Source: an uncultured Lachnospiraceae bacterium
GTDB taxonomy: Bacteria > Bacillota > Clostridia > Lachnospirales > Lachnospiraceae
Direction of reading: 5' to 3'
DNA length: 56,150 nucleotides
NCBI GenBank assembly: GCA_947169385.1
Contig: CAMVPR010000016.1
Coordinates: 1 to 56,150 of the forward strand
The position numbers were made by a program, and so were the translations under genes. Below, one piece after another: positions 1 to 7,928 of this stretch; within the stretch, counting starts at the first letter, position 1; the number at the start of each line of letters is the position of its first letter. The notes under the pieces were generated by a model that had not been told where the DNA came from, made no database searches, and saw only the letters and a list, made by a program, of their open reading frames with translations.

Positions 1-200
1 AAGCACTAAGAGAGATAATGGCTCCGGAGATAGAAGAGAGCTATAATGAGGGACGAGAAGAAGATAGAGAAGAAGGGCGCATTGAACTACTGCTAGATCT
101 TGCAAATGATAATATGATTACATTTGAAGAAGCAGCCAGCAAGGCAGGTATGACAGTTGATGAATTCAGAATTAGAGTTAAAGAAAGGTATGGTTATTAA
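1..200 (+). CDS. Rpn/PD-(D/E)XK nuclease-family protein, C-terminal fragment (5' end outside window)
   Basis: The frame is open from the first bases (reading ALREIM before the first internal Met at 18) to the TAA at 198-200, so this is the tail of a longer gene. What is seen is a charged Glu/Arg-rich helix (NEGREEDREEGRIE) followed by a short helix-turn-helix-like end (ITFEEAASKAGMTVDEF). This is the usual C-terminus of Rpn/YhgA-like transposase-derived PD-(D/E)XK nucleases, which are abundant in Lachnospiraceae. The catalytic domain lies upstream, so activity cannot be judged. The call rests on the tail alone. Confidence 0.6.
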   Translation, partial: ALREIMAPEIEESYNEGREEDREEGRIELLLDLANDNMITFEEAASKAGMTVDEFRIRVKERYGY

Positions 201-343
201 GGGAACTGTTTAAGGTGCCTGTTGATGAAATGCTGTGTGGCAATAGGAGATATCATTCTTCGCGACATTCGAACGAGTATCAGGAACAATCAATAGAATG
301 GACTAAAGTAGTGCACCATAATCCAAAGAGATAAAAGAATACT

Positions 344-371
344 AAAGGCGGAGCTTTGACTCCGCCTTTTA
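344..371 (-). terminator. Hairpin terminator, end of amino-acid ABC operon
   Basis: Perfect 10-bp stem (344-353 pairs with 360-369), six-base loop. It lies 15 bases past the stop of the ATPase gene on the minus strand. A short T run on the plus side (366-370) means it may also act on transcripts arriving from the left. Confidence 0.8.
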
Positions 372-383
372 ATATCGTTTGAA

Positions 384-1106
384 TTACAACACCTTCGACA
401 AGAATTCCTGTAATCTTGGATTCTTAGGTGAATCGAAAAATGCTTTCGGCTCGCTCTCTTCCTTGATGATACCCTCATCGATGAAGACTACCTTACTTGC
501 GACTTCTCGTGCAAATCCCATCTCGTGCGTAACAACAACCATCGTCATTCCATCATCAGCCAATTCCTTCATAACCTCAAGAACTTCGCCGACCATCTCT
601 GGATCGAGAGCGGAAGTTGGTTCATCAAAAAGCATAACCTCTGGGTTCATAGCAAGTGATCTTACAATAGCTATTCTTTGCTTTTGACCGCCCGATAATT
701 CAGAAGGATAAGAATCTACCTTGTCCTCTAAGTTAACTCTCTTAAGAAGTTCGATGGCTTTCTCCTCAGCTTCTTCTTTGGTCATCTTCTTAAGCTGTAT
801 AGGTGCCAAAGTGATATTATCCATGATAGTAAGATTGTTGAAGAGGTTAAAATGCTGGAATACCATTCCAATCTTTTCTCTTACCTTGTCAATGTTGACG
901 TTTGGATCGGTTATCTCCTCATCATCGATGAATATCTGACCTTTAGTTGGTGTCTCAAGAAGATTTAAGCATCTTAAAAATGTAGACTTACCTGAACCCG
1001 ATGGACCGATGATTGCAATCTTTTCACCTTGTTCTATGTGGTAATCAATACCATTTAATACTTTGGTATCTCCGAAACTCTTATATAAGCCTTTAACGTT
1101 TATCAC
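384..1106 (-). CDS. Polar amino-acid ABC transporter, ATP-binding protein (GlnQ/HisP family)
   Basis: This is the 240-residue ATPase that powers uptake of a polar amino acid across the cytoplasmic membrane. It has Walker A GPSGSGKS at residues 34-41, the ABC signature LSGGQKQR, Walker B VMLFDEP, and the C-terminal [14 protein letters not shown] pattern typical of the PAAT subfamily. The start is GTG at 1106, with AAGGAGG ten bases upstream. The gene overlaps the permease gene by 14 bases. It is the last gene of a binding protein-permease-ATPase operon read on the minus strand. The substrate (Gln, Glu, His, Cys or another) cannot be decided from sequence, so no gene symbol is given. Confidence 0.95.
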   Translation of the reverse strand: MINVKGLYKSFGDTKVLNGIDYHIEQGEKIAIIGPSGSGKSTFLRCLNLLETPTKGQIFIDDEEITDPNVNIDKVREKIGMVFQHFNLFNNLTIMDNITLAPIQLKKMTKEEAEEKAIELLKRVNLEDKVDSYPSELSGGQKQRIAIVRSLAMNPEVMLFDEPTSALDPEMVGEVLEVMKELADDGMTMVVVTHEMGFAREVASKVVFIDEGIIKEESEPKAFFDSPKNPRLQEFLSKVL

Positions 1107-1800
1107 TTCTTCTAAGCCTCCTTTCCACCAAGGATGCTAAGTAGCTTATTATCATAACAAGTATAAAATAGATTAAAGCTACAGTTAGAAGAGGTAACAA
1201 TGCATCGTATGTTGTACCTCTTATTATATCGCCGCCTCGTGTCAACTCGTTTAATCCTATGTATCCGCAGATGGATGTCTCTTTTAAGAGAGCGATAAAC
1301 TCGTTGATAAGAGCAGGTAAGCTGGCTTTAAACGCCTGAGGAAGAACTACCTTCCTCATAGTAAGAACGTAGCTCATACCCAGTGAGCGACCTGCTTCAA
1401 GCTGTCCGCTGTCAACTGACATGATTCCACCCCTGAACAACTCTGCTACATATGCACCTGAGTTGATTCCAAAGGTTAGTACTGCAACTAAAAGCTTAGA
1501 TTTAGCTGAAATCATCACTATGAAATACATTATCAAAAGCTGAACAAGAGCAGGTGTTCCACGTATTATAGCGATATAAATCTTACAGATAGCATTTGCA
1601 ATTGAAAGAGGAATGTTCCTGACTTTCTCATCTTTCTGGTCATGAGCACATCTTATTATGCTGACAATAACACCTATTATAACACCCATCAACAAAGCAA
1701 GAATAGTTATAATTATGGTGTTAATCAAACCATCTGTTATAAAATGCCATCTTCCGTCTTCAATAAAGTCCTGTGTGAACTTAGCTTTAAATTCATTCAT
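1093..1800 (-). CDS. Polar amino-acid ABC transporter, permease (HisM/GlnP family)
   Basis: A 235-residue inner-membrane permease with about five hydrophobic segments. The first is at about residues 24-50 ([20 protein letters not shown]). The EAA loop region reads [33 protein letters not shown], which docks the ATPase and is diagnostic for amino-acid uptake permeases. It starts two bases after the stop of the binding-protein gene and overlaps the ATPase gene, so translation is probably coupled. Only one permease gene is present, so a homodimer is likely. Confidence 0.95.
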   Translation of the reverse strand: MNEFKAKFTQDFIEDGRWHFITDGLINTIIITILALLMGVIIGVIVSIIRCAHDQKDEKVRNIPLSIANAICKIYIAIIRGTPALVQLLIMYFIVMISAKSKLLVAVLTFGINSGAYVAELFRGGIMSVDSGQLEAGRSLGMSYVLTMRKVVLPQAFKASLPALINEFIALLKETSICGYIGLNELTRGGDIIRGTTYDALLPLLTVALIYFILVMIISYLASLVERRLRRSDKR

Positions 1801-1802
1801 AA

Positions 1803-2609
1803 TTATTCCGCCTGAATATACTTACTAATAATCTTATCTAAAGTACCGTCTGCTTTAAGTTCTGAAAGTGCCTTGTTGATTGCATCTTTTAATGCATCGT
1901 TGTCTTTAGAAATCGCTGCTGCGTAATCCTCAACTACGTACTCAGTATCAAGAATCTTAAGGTCCTTGTTTGCTGCGACATAGCTCTTAGCAGGTTCGTT
2001 ATCGATTACCACTGCGTCAACCTTGCCTGATACTAACGCCATAACTGCGTCATTACCTTTGTTATACTCGTCAACATGATCCTCACCGAAATCGTCTTTA
2101 CAGTAAATGTCACCTGTTGTTCCAAGCTGAACTCCGATAACACCTGCTTTAGCAAGGTCGTCTGCAGTCTTGATAGGTGAGTCGTTCTTAACGATAATAG
2201 CCTGAACTCCTGTTGCATATGAGTCAGAGAAATTAACATTCTTCTTACGATTTTCGGTAACAGTCATTCCTGCAAGTCCGATATCAACCTTACCTGTTGT
2301 AACAGCGGTGATAATTGAATCAAACTCCATATCCTCTATCTTGAGGGTAAGACCTAATTTATCAGCTACAGCCTGAGCTATCTCAGCGTCGATGCCAACG
2401 ATGTTGTCGCCTTCATAATACTCGTATGGTGGGAAATAAGCGTTGGTTCCCATTGTAAGTGTTCCATCAGTAACAGTCTTTAAGTCACTGGATGCCTTGG
2501 TGTTAGAAGCGCTTGAGTCAGCTGTTGATGAGCTTGAACTTGTACTTCCACATCCCGCAAGTGACATAATCATTGTTAATAATAAGGTTAACGTCAATAA
2601 TTTCTTCAT
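1803..2609 (-). CDS. Amino-acid ABC transporter substrate-binding lipoprotein (SBP_bac_3)
   Basis: A 268-residue extracellular binding protein. It has a lipoprotein signal with lipobox LAGC (lipidated Cys20), a Ser/Thr-rich linker to about residue 45, then a family 3 solute-binding domain: TMGTNAYFPPYEYYEGDNIVGIDAEIAQAVADKLG, the DSIITAVTTGKVDIGLAGMT motif and the later DAVVIDNEPA. The RBS AAGGAGAGGT precedes the ATG. It is the first and probably most highly expressed gene of the transport operon. The ligand is unknown. Confidence 0.95.
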   Translation of the reverse strand: MKKLLTLTLLLTMIMSLAGCGSTSSSSSTADSSASNTKASSDLKTVTDGTLTMGTNAYFPPYEYYEGDNIVGIDAEIAQAVADKLGLTLKIEDMEFDSIITAVTTGKVDIGLAGMTVTENRKKNVNFSDSYATGVQAIIVKNDSPIKTADDLAKAGVIGVQLGTTGDIYCKDDFGEDHVDEYNKGNDAVMALVSGKVDAVVIDNEPAKSYVAANKDLKILDTEYVVEDYAAAISKDNDALKDAINKALSELKADGTLDKIISKYIQAE

Positions 2610-2663
2610 AAATAATACCTCTCCTTTACGTTATATTGATACATTATATTATGTAACCTCAAG

Positions 2664-2672
2664 ATTATAACA
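2664..2672 (-). promoter_or_regulatory. Extended -10 promoter of the amino-acid ABC operon
   Basis: Minus strand reads TG-T-TATAAT with no good -35. The predicted start lies near 2657, beside a weak AT-rich inverted repeat (TACAT 2640-2644, ATGTA 2651-2655) that could be an operator. No T-box or other riboswitch features are visible. Confidence 0.5.
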
Positions 2673-2745
2673 TACTCCATTTTTATTGATTTGTAAAGGA
2701 AATAATACTATGGTATACAAAAAAATACAAAGAGATATATACATA

Positions 2746-3678
2746 TTATAATGTAAAACCGCTAAAGAAATCGTCAGAGGTATCACGATTATCCTCGTGC
2801 CATCTTAAGAAATAAGCCTTCATCTCAGGGTTGGAATCGCCTAAATCTGCTATTGTCGAGCTGAAATTATTTTCGTTTAGACAGCCTAATTCGACATAAT
2901 ACTCATAGTATTCCTTGATCTGTCCGGCGTCCTCCTTAAGATATAACCATGCCTCCATAGACGGTGCGCCGACCGAATGATTGATTAGATAATTGTCTAA
3001 TATTGATTTGATATCATCTTTGAGGTGAGTGTTATTCATAAGCCTTAAGAAGCAGTAATACACTTTTCTTTTTCGGCGGTCTCTTATATACGTGTCAAGA
3101 TTACAGTTGATATCCTCCTCGCCACAGAGAATCATGTCCGTATATCCTTTATCATCAGGTTCTTCAAGAATCTTAAGAATCCTGTTGTCAAGCTGTGCAT
3201 ACCATTCTTTAGAACCTGCATTTTTAATATCAAGCAAATGCTTGCTGTCACCCATAGCCGGAACAGCTGCAAGAAGCAGGCTAAGATGCGTTTTCTCACT
3301 CTCACTCATCTTGGCGTACTTGTGCCCGGTCTCGTTGTCTCTTGGGTAAATATTAACTTCGCTCAGTCTAATATCATCTAAAAAGACGTCGGTTCCAAGA
3401 TTAATCCTTCTTCTTGGAAGAGAAATGCTTTTAAGCATCTTACAGTATGCAAATGCCCAATCGGAAATCTTTCTGATATGCTCGGGAAGTTCTATGCTTT
3501 TCAGACGCTTGGTATTCATGAACGCTTTCTTGCCTATTTTCCTTACTGTGAAGCCATCGATTTCAGCAGGAATAGCAAGGATTTCGTCATTGCCGCTGTA
3601 GTTAGTTATGGTGACTTTATCGTCTTTTATAGTGTAGTATAATGTACCATTTTCAGTTGATATATTCTTATCTGCCAT
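2746..3678 (-). CDS. BspA-type leucine-rich-repeat (LRR_5) protein
   Basis: A 310-residue protein without signal peptide. Residues about 30-110 hold LRR_5 repeats (DGFTVRKIGKKAFMNTKRLKSIELPEHIRKISDWAFAYCK), a fold generally used for binding. The remainder is a helical C-terminal part of unknown role. The start chosen is the ATG at 3678, which has AAGGAGG six bases upstream. A longer frame runs to 3747, but its extra 23 codons lie in a 25-bp tandem repeat without an RBS. It stands alone on the minus strand, and its function is unknown. Confidence 0.75.
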   Translation of the reverse strand: MADKNISTENGTLYYTIKDDKVTITNYSGNDEILAIPAEIDGFTVRKIGKKAFMNTKRLKSIELPEHIRKISDWAFAYCKMLKSISLPRRRINLGTDVFLDDIRLSEVNIYPRDNETGHKYAKMSESEKTHLSLLLAAVPAMGDSKHLLDIKNAGSKEWYAQLDNRILKILEEPDDKGYTDMILCGEEDINCNLDTYIRDRRKRKVYYCFLRLMNNTHLKDDIKSILDNYLINHSVGAPSMEAWLYLKEDAGQIKEYYEYYVELGCLNENNFSSTIADLGDSNPEMKAYFLRWHEDNRDTSDDFFSGFTL

Positions 3679-3697
3679 GTTAACCTCCTTAAACCAT

Positions 3698-3747
3698 GGG
3701 GCCGGACCCTTGATACATCCATAGGGACGGATCCTTGATACATCCAT
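3698..3747. repeat. Two tandem 25-bp GGGACGGaTCC-type repeat units
   Basis: Units 3698-3722 and 3723-3747 differ at three or four positions. Each consists of a GGG-cGG-aCC core followed by the identical 14 bases CTTGATACATCCAT. The core recurs at 12471-12511 and as a palindrome at 50058-50081. It is unlike coding sequence and resembles the dispersed GGGACGG intergenic elements seen in Clostridia and Bacilli. Confidence 0.7.
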
Positions 3748-3843
3748 ATATTACCATTTATCAAGAAAATATGGAAGTTATCTTTAAAATGTGATAGAAT
3801 GTCTATATTATGTGCAAATATGTACAGAAATGAGGGCTAGATA

Positions 3844-4902
3844 ATGATTTATACTGTTACGCTTAATCCGACATTGGATTATTTTGTTGATGTACCCGAT
3901 TTTAAGATGGGGCATGTTAGCCGTACCGAATCAGAGATATTGATTCCGGGAGGCAAGGGCATAAATGTGTCGGTTGTGCTTAAGAATCTTGGAGTAGACA
4001 ATACAGCGATTTATTATTCTGCGGGATTTGTCGGCAAGGAGATAACAAGGCGTATTGCTGAACTTGGTATCAATACCGAGGAAGTGGTAGTCAAGGAGGG
4101 CATTTCAAGAATCAATGTTAAGATAGTACAGCTTGACGGAACTGAGATTAACGGAATTGGGCCTACTATCACTAGTGAGGATTTAGAAGTTCTTATGAAG
4201 AAGGTTCAGGAACTCAAGGAAGATGATATTCTTGTGCTTGGGGGAAGTATTCCTGATTCTGTGCCTGATACAATTTATAGAGATATAATGGCGTCGATTA
4301 ATGGTAAGGGTGTTCATACTATCGTTGATGCTACTAAGGATTTGTTGACCAATGTTTTAGAGTACCATCCATTTCTTATTAAGCCTAATAACTACGAACT
4401 TGGAGATATATTCGACGTTCAGCTTACTTCCAGGGAGGCTGTTATTCCATACGCGTTTAAGCTTCAGGAGATGGGTGCAAGAAATGTATTGGTTTCATTA
4501 GCGGGAGCGGGTGCTGTTCTTGTTACCGAGATGGGAGATGTGTATGAGTGTGAAGCTCCTAAGGGTAATTTAGTAAGCAGTGTTGGCGCCGGAGATTCCA
4601 TGGTTGCCGGATTTATTTACGGATATACGACCAAGAGAAGCTATAATTATGCTCTTAATATGGGCGTTTCTGCGGGGTCAGCGAGCGCATTTTCTGATTA
4701 CCTTGCTACCAGAGAGCAGATTATGGATGTATATGACAGTCTTAATACCGGACTTGGTGGCGAGAGTTACGCTGAAATCGAGAAGCATCCTGTGTCAAAT
4801 GTTAGCTTGGGTATCAGTACGGAAGCTGAGCCGGAGGTTTTGCTTGGCGCAGATGCTAATGTGCCTGACACAGACGATGACGGAGGTTTACCGCTTGGTT
4901 AA
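3844..4902 (+). CDS. 1-phosphofructokinase-family sugar-phosphate kinase (PfkB)
   Basis: A 352-residue PfkB/ribokinase-superfamily kinase. N-terminal MIYTVTLNPTLDYFVDV matches the FruK/LacC group. GGKGIN at 36-41 binds the sugar and GAGD at 248-251 gives the anion hole and catalytic Asp251. It probably phosphorylates fructose-1-P, with tagatose-6-P as an alternative. Family members are usually about 305 residues. Here an extra acidic tail of about 50 residues (about 303-352, ending DDDGGLPLG) follows. No PTS or regulator gene is adjacent. An extended -10 (TGATAGAAT, 3792-3800) and a GAGGG RBS precede it. Confidence 0.85.
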   Translation: MIYTVTLNPTLDYFVDVPDFKMGHVSRTESEILIPGGKGINVSVVLKNLGVDNTAIYYSAGFVGKEITRRIAELGINTEEVVVKEGISRINVKIVQLDGTEINGIGPTITSEDLEVLMKKVQELKEDDILVLGGSIPDSVPDTIYRDIMASINGKGVHTIVDATKDLLTNVLEYHPFLIKPNNYELGDIFDVQLTSREAVIPYAFKLQEMGARNVLVSLAGAGAVLVTEMGDVYECEAPKGNLVSSVGAGDSMVAGFIYGYTTKRSYNYALNMGVSAGSASAFSDYLATREQIMDVYDSLNTGLGGESYAEIEKHPVSNVSLGISTEAEPEVLLGADANVPDTDDDGGLPLG

Positions 4903-4910
4903 GTTGGTTA

Positions 4911-4977
4911 AGATCCTTCGTCACTACGTTCCTCAGGATGACAGGATTATGTCATTCTGAGCGAAGCGAAGAATCTT
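4911..4977. repeat. Imperfect palindromic intergenic repeat (GCGAAGCGAAGAATCTT type)
   Basis: The left arm (4911-4943) and right arm (4950-4977) are imperfectly inverted: AGATCCTTCGTCACT... against ...GCGAAGCGAAGAATCT. The right end GCGAAGCGAAGAATCTT recurs with one change at 42893-42909. It sits between the kinase gene and the folate operon and could act as a weak terminator or processing site. Confidence 0.7.
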
Positions 4978-5002
4978 TCAATTAATTTTTAGGAGAAATA
5001 AA

Positions 5003-5584
5003 ATGGATGATAAGAAGATTATCGAGGGTGTAAAGCTTATACTTGAAGGTATCGGCGAGGATGTTAACAGAGAGGGACTACTTGATACGCCTGAGAGAAT
5101 TGCCAGAATGTATCACGAGATTGCAGGTGGTTATGAGCAGAAAGCGAGTGATCAGCTTGTTAAGCGATTTCATGTAGATACATCAGATATTGTTATAGAG
5201 AAGGATATAACATTTTACTCAATGTGCGAGCATCATATGTTGCCGTTTTACGGCAAGGTTGCGATAGCGTATATTCCTAACGATGAGGTAGTAGGCTTAA
5301 GCAAGTTAGCAAGGCTTGTGGAAGTGTATGCCAAGAGGCTTCAGGTACAGGAGAGACTCACTTGTGAAGTTGCGGATGCCTTAATGAAGGAACTTAATCC
5401 TAAGGGGGTTATGGTTTATATCGAGGCAGAGCACATGTGTATGACTATGAGAGGTATCAAGAAGCCGGGATCTAAGACGACAACATTTGCAAGTCGTGGA
5501 GAGTTTAAAGATAACAAGGAACTTAGAGATACATTTTTTGATGTGGTTCACTCTAAAAGTCGATTCTATGGAGAAGAAGTATGA
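5003..5584 (+). CDS. folE: GTP cyclohydrolase I
   Basis: Converts GTP to 7,8-dihydroneopterin triphosphate, the first step of folate synthesis. Its 193 residues have the zinc-site motif [12 protein letters not shown] (Cys75, His78) and the second ligand Cys146 in EHMCMTMRG, followed by the substrate loop [15 protein letters not shown] precedes the ATG. The last codons overlap folP by four bases, so translation is probably coupled. First gene of the folE-folP-folBK operon. Confidence 0.97.
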   Translation: MDDKKIIEGVKLILEGIGEDVNREGLLDTPERIARMYHEIAGGYEQKASDQLVKRFHVDTSDIVIEKDITFYSMCEHHMLPFYGKVAIAYIPNDEVVGLSKLARLVEVYAKRLQVQERLTCEVADALMKELNPKGVMVYIEAEHMCMTMRGIKKPGSKTTTFASRGEFKDNKELRDTFFDVVHSKSRFYGEEV

Positions 5585-6381
5585 TTATCGGAAAGTACAA
5601 TATAGATATTGATAGTCAATGTCACATTATGGGTATCTTAAATGTCACACCGGATTCATTCTCGGACGGTGGGAAGTATAACAATTTAGATGCAGCACGT
5701 TTCCAGGTTGAGAAGATGATTAGTGAGGGCGCAACAATCATCGATGTCGGTGGAGAGTCAACGAGGCCCGGATACACCATGATTTCCGATGAGGAAGAGA
5801 TTGAAAGAGTGTGTCCTGTTATCAGGATGATTAAGGAAGAATTTGATATTTGTGTATCACTTGATACGTATAAGAGTAGGGTTTTAGAGGCTGCATATCC
5901 GGAAGGCGTGGATATTATCAACGACATCTGGGGATTTAAGAAGGACAGAGATTTAGCATCATTTGCTGCTAAGAACAATCTTACATGTGTGTTGATGCAC
6001 AATAGAGATAAGGCAGAATATAATGATTTTATGTCAGATGTGATTGACGATTTAAAGGAGTCAATCGACATAGCTCTTAATGCAGGCGTTTCTCCCGACA
6101 AGATTATAATTGATCCGGGAGTAGGTTTTGCTAAGGATTATGAACAGAATCTTGAGGTTATAAGAAGTTTAGATAGACTTCAAATCTTAGATTATCCTAT
6201 ACTTTTAGCAGTTTCTAACAAGTCGGTTGTAGGTAATACTCTTGACCTTCCTGCCAATCAGAGATTGGAAGGCACGATAGCAATTAATGTTGCCGGAGTT
6301 TTAAAGGGTGCAAGGATATTTAGAGTTCATGATGTTAGACCTAATATTTTAGCTATCAGAATGGCGGAGGCTTTACTATGA
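5581..6381 (+). CDS. folP: Dihydropteroate synthase
   Basis: Joins 6-hydroxymethyl-dihydropterin pyrophosphate to p-aminobenzoate; this is the sulfonamide target. Its 266 residues form a TIM barrel with signature [13 protein letters not shown] near residue 20, [25 protein letters not shown] and the C-terminal RVHDV. It overlaps both neighbours by four bases, which places it firmly in the folate operon. Confidence 0.97.
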   Translation: MIIGKYNIDIDSQCHIMGILNVTPDSFSDGGKYNNLDAARFQVEKMISEGATIIDVGGESTRPGYTMISDEEEIERVCPVIRMIKEEFDICVSLDTYKSRVLEAAYPEGVDIINDIWGFKKDRDLASFAAKNNLTCVLMHNRDKAEYNDFMSDVIDDLKESIDIALNAGVSPDKIIIDPGVGFAKDYEQNLEVIRSLDRLQILDYPILLAVSNKSVVGNTLDLPANQRLEGTIAINVAGVLKGARIFRVHDVRPNILAIRMAEALL

Positions 6382-7196
6382 ATAAGTATGATGAGATACA
6401 TATTGATAACCTTGAGATGTTCGCCAATCATGGAGTATTTCCTGAGGAGAATAAGCTCGGTCAGAAGTTTATAATCAACGCGGTGCTTTATACCAACACA
6501 AGGGAAGCGGGATTAAGTGACGATCTTAATAAATCGATCGATTACGGCAAGGTGTGTCATTTGATAAATGCATTTGTTAAAGGCAATACATTTAATCTTA
6601 TTGAGACTTTGACCGAGAGATTAGCTGAGAAGATGCTTAATGAGATTCCTCATTTAGAGGCGGTAGATTTAGAAATCAGAAAGCCTTGGGCACCTGTAGG
6701 TCTGCCGTTAGAGAGTGTATCGGTTAAGATATCAAGGAGTTGGCATACGGCTTATGTCGCAATCGGTTCTAATATCGGTAACAAGCAGGGATATCTTGAT
6801 AATGCAGTGAGAGAGATTGATAACTTAGATTATACGAGAGTTATTAAGACTTCATCGTTTATAGAGACCGAGCCTTATGGAGTGACCAATCAGGATAGAT
6901 TCCTTAACGGTGCGATTGTTATTAAGACACTTTTTACACCTCATGAGCTTCTTGATAAGCTTCATGAGATTGAAGATAAGAACGGTCGTACAAGAGAACT
7001 TAGGTGGGGACCTAGAACATTAGACCTTGATATAATCTTTTATGACGACCTTGTTTATTCTGACAAGGACCTTATTATTCCTCATGTTGATATGCATAAC
7101 AGGGATTTTGTTATCAAGCCTCTTATGGAGGTTGCACCATACTATAGGCATCCTGTTTTTAATAAGACCGTTATGGAACTTGATAAAGAATTATAA
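6378..7196 (+). CDS. folK: Bifunctional dihydroneopterin aldolase / 6-hydroxymethyl-dihydropterin pyrophosphokinase (FolB-FolK fusion)
   Basis: A 272-residue fusion of two consecutive folate enzymes. Residues about 1-120 are FolB (EIHIDNLEMFANHGVFPEENKLGQ; IDYGKV; NLIETLTERLA). Residues about 125-272 are FolK (AYVAIGSNIGNKQGYL; SSFIETEPYG; RFLNGA; RELRWGPRTLDLDII; IPHVDMHNRDFVIKPL). The order matches the reaction order. Such fusions are known in Clostridia and other bacteria. It is the last gene of the operon, followed at once by a strong terminator. Confidence 0.95.
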   Translation: MNKYDEIHIDNLEMFANHGVFPEENKLGQKFIINAVLYTNTREAGLSDDLNKSIDYGKVCHLINAFVKGNTFNLIETLTERLAEKMLNEIPHLEAVDLEIRKPWAPVGLPLESVSVKISRSWHTAYVAIGSNIGNKQGYLDNAVREIDNLDYTRVIKTSSFIETEPYGVTNQDRFLNGAIVIKTLFTPHELLDKLHEIEDKNGRTRELRWGPRTLDLDIIFYDDLVYSDKDLIIPHVDMHNRDFVIKPLMEVAPYYRHPVFNKTVMELDKEL

Positions 7197-7222
7197 AAAG
7201 CGGCGAGGTTTCTCGCCGCTTT
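7197..7222. terminator. Bidirectional hairpin terminator between folBK and the convergent membrane-protein gene
   Basis: Perfect 11-bp stem (7197-7207 with 7212-7222), GTTT loop. The A tract before and T tract after serve both converging genes. Confidence 0.9.
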
Positions 7223-7224
7223 AA

Positions 7225-7920
7225 CTATACTCTGAATCTTCTTCTGAATTCTCTATAAAATGCTCTGTCTCCGAATATTATAGTAGCCAGCATAAACAGA
7301 CTGCTTAGAGCTATACAGGTGATAGGCATAACAATGTTGGTAATCTTATTGAATCCATGAAGCACCATAACTGCAATGCTAAGTAACTCCATATAAAGAA
7401 GGAACATCGTGTAACTGTACCAGCGTTGTCTGTTTAACATCATTAGAAAGAGCGCCATTGCATCGCCAAACAATATAATGCCCGGTATAGCCCATTCAAA
7501 CGACCAGCCCTTAGAACCTGTAAAATGATCTATAACCGCCAGGATTATCATTGTGAGCGTTATCTGTATTCCAAGCTTGATTGCGAATCCTGAGTCATGC
7601 GATATCCAATATCTTAATGAAAACAGAAAATAAACGAAGGCAAGTCCGCTTACCAAAGACCACATAATCTTAGGTGTTGTAAAGTAGTTGATGACTATAA
7701 GAATAGCTTCAGCTATTATTGAAAGGAATACGATTAGTTTCATTGCAAGCTCAGTACGCTTGGTGATCTTTCTGACATCAGGATAAGGTGAAGGAGCACC
7801 GAAAGTCTTGATAACCTTGGCTTCTTCTTCCTCTGAAATGTCATCGATAACCTGATGGCATAACGGACACACATCAACATTATCGTAAATTGTTATATTG
7901 CAATTGTCACATCTATACAT
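7225..7920 (-). CDS. Zinc-ribbon membrane protein (DUF6320-like)
   Basis: A 231-residue protein. The N-terminal zinc ribbon has CxxC pairs at Cys4/Cys7 and Cys18/Cys21 (CDNC ... CPLC). A soluble linker leads to about six transmembrane segments, and the C-terminus is basic (EFRRRFRV). The start is ATG 7920 with GAGGA upstream. A GTG at 7932 lacks an RBS and would overlap the preceding gene. It lies eight bases after the acetyltransferase-like gene, a pairing common in Lachnospiraceae, so the two probably work together. The function is unknown, and the family name is recalled rather than searched. Confidence 0.75.
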   Translation of the reverse strand: MYRCDNCNITIYDNVDVCPLCHQVIDDISEEEEAKVIKTFGAPSPYPDVRKITKRTELAMKLIVFLSIIAEAILIVINYFTTPKIMWSLVSGLAFVYFLFSLRYWISHDSGFAIKLGIQITLTMIILAVIDHFTGSKGWSFEWAIPGIILFGDAMALFLMMLNRQRWYSYTMFLLYMELLSIAVMVLHGFNKITNIVMPITCIALSSLFMLATIIFGDRAFYREFRRRFRV

Positions 7921-7928
7921 AGTTATCC

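Noticed and set aside
2610-2745. Possible T-box or riboswitch before the amino-acid ABC operon
   Set aside because: The leader from the extended -10 is only about 50 bases and has no T-box sequence or terminator/antiterminator pair.
3679-3747. N-terminal extension of the LRR protein (23 codons)
   Set aside because: It lies in the GGGACGG tandem repeat, lacks a ribosome site, and a good AAGGAGG serves the ATG at 3678.
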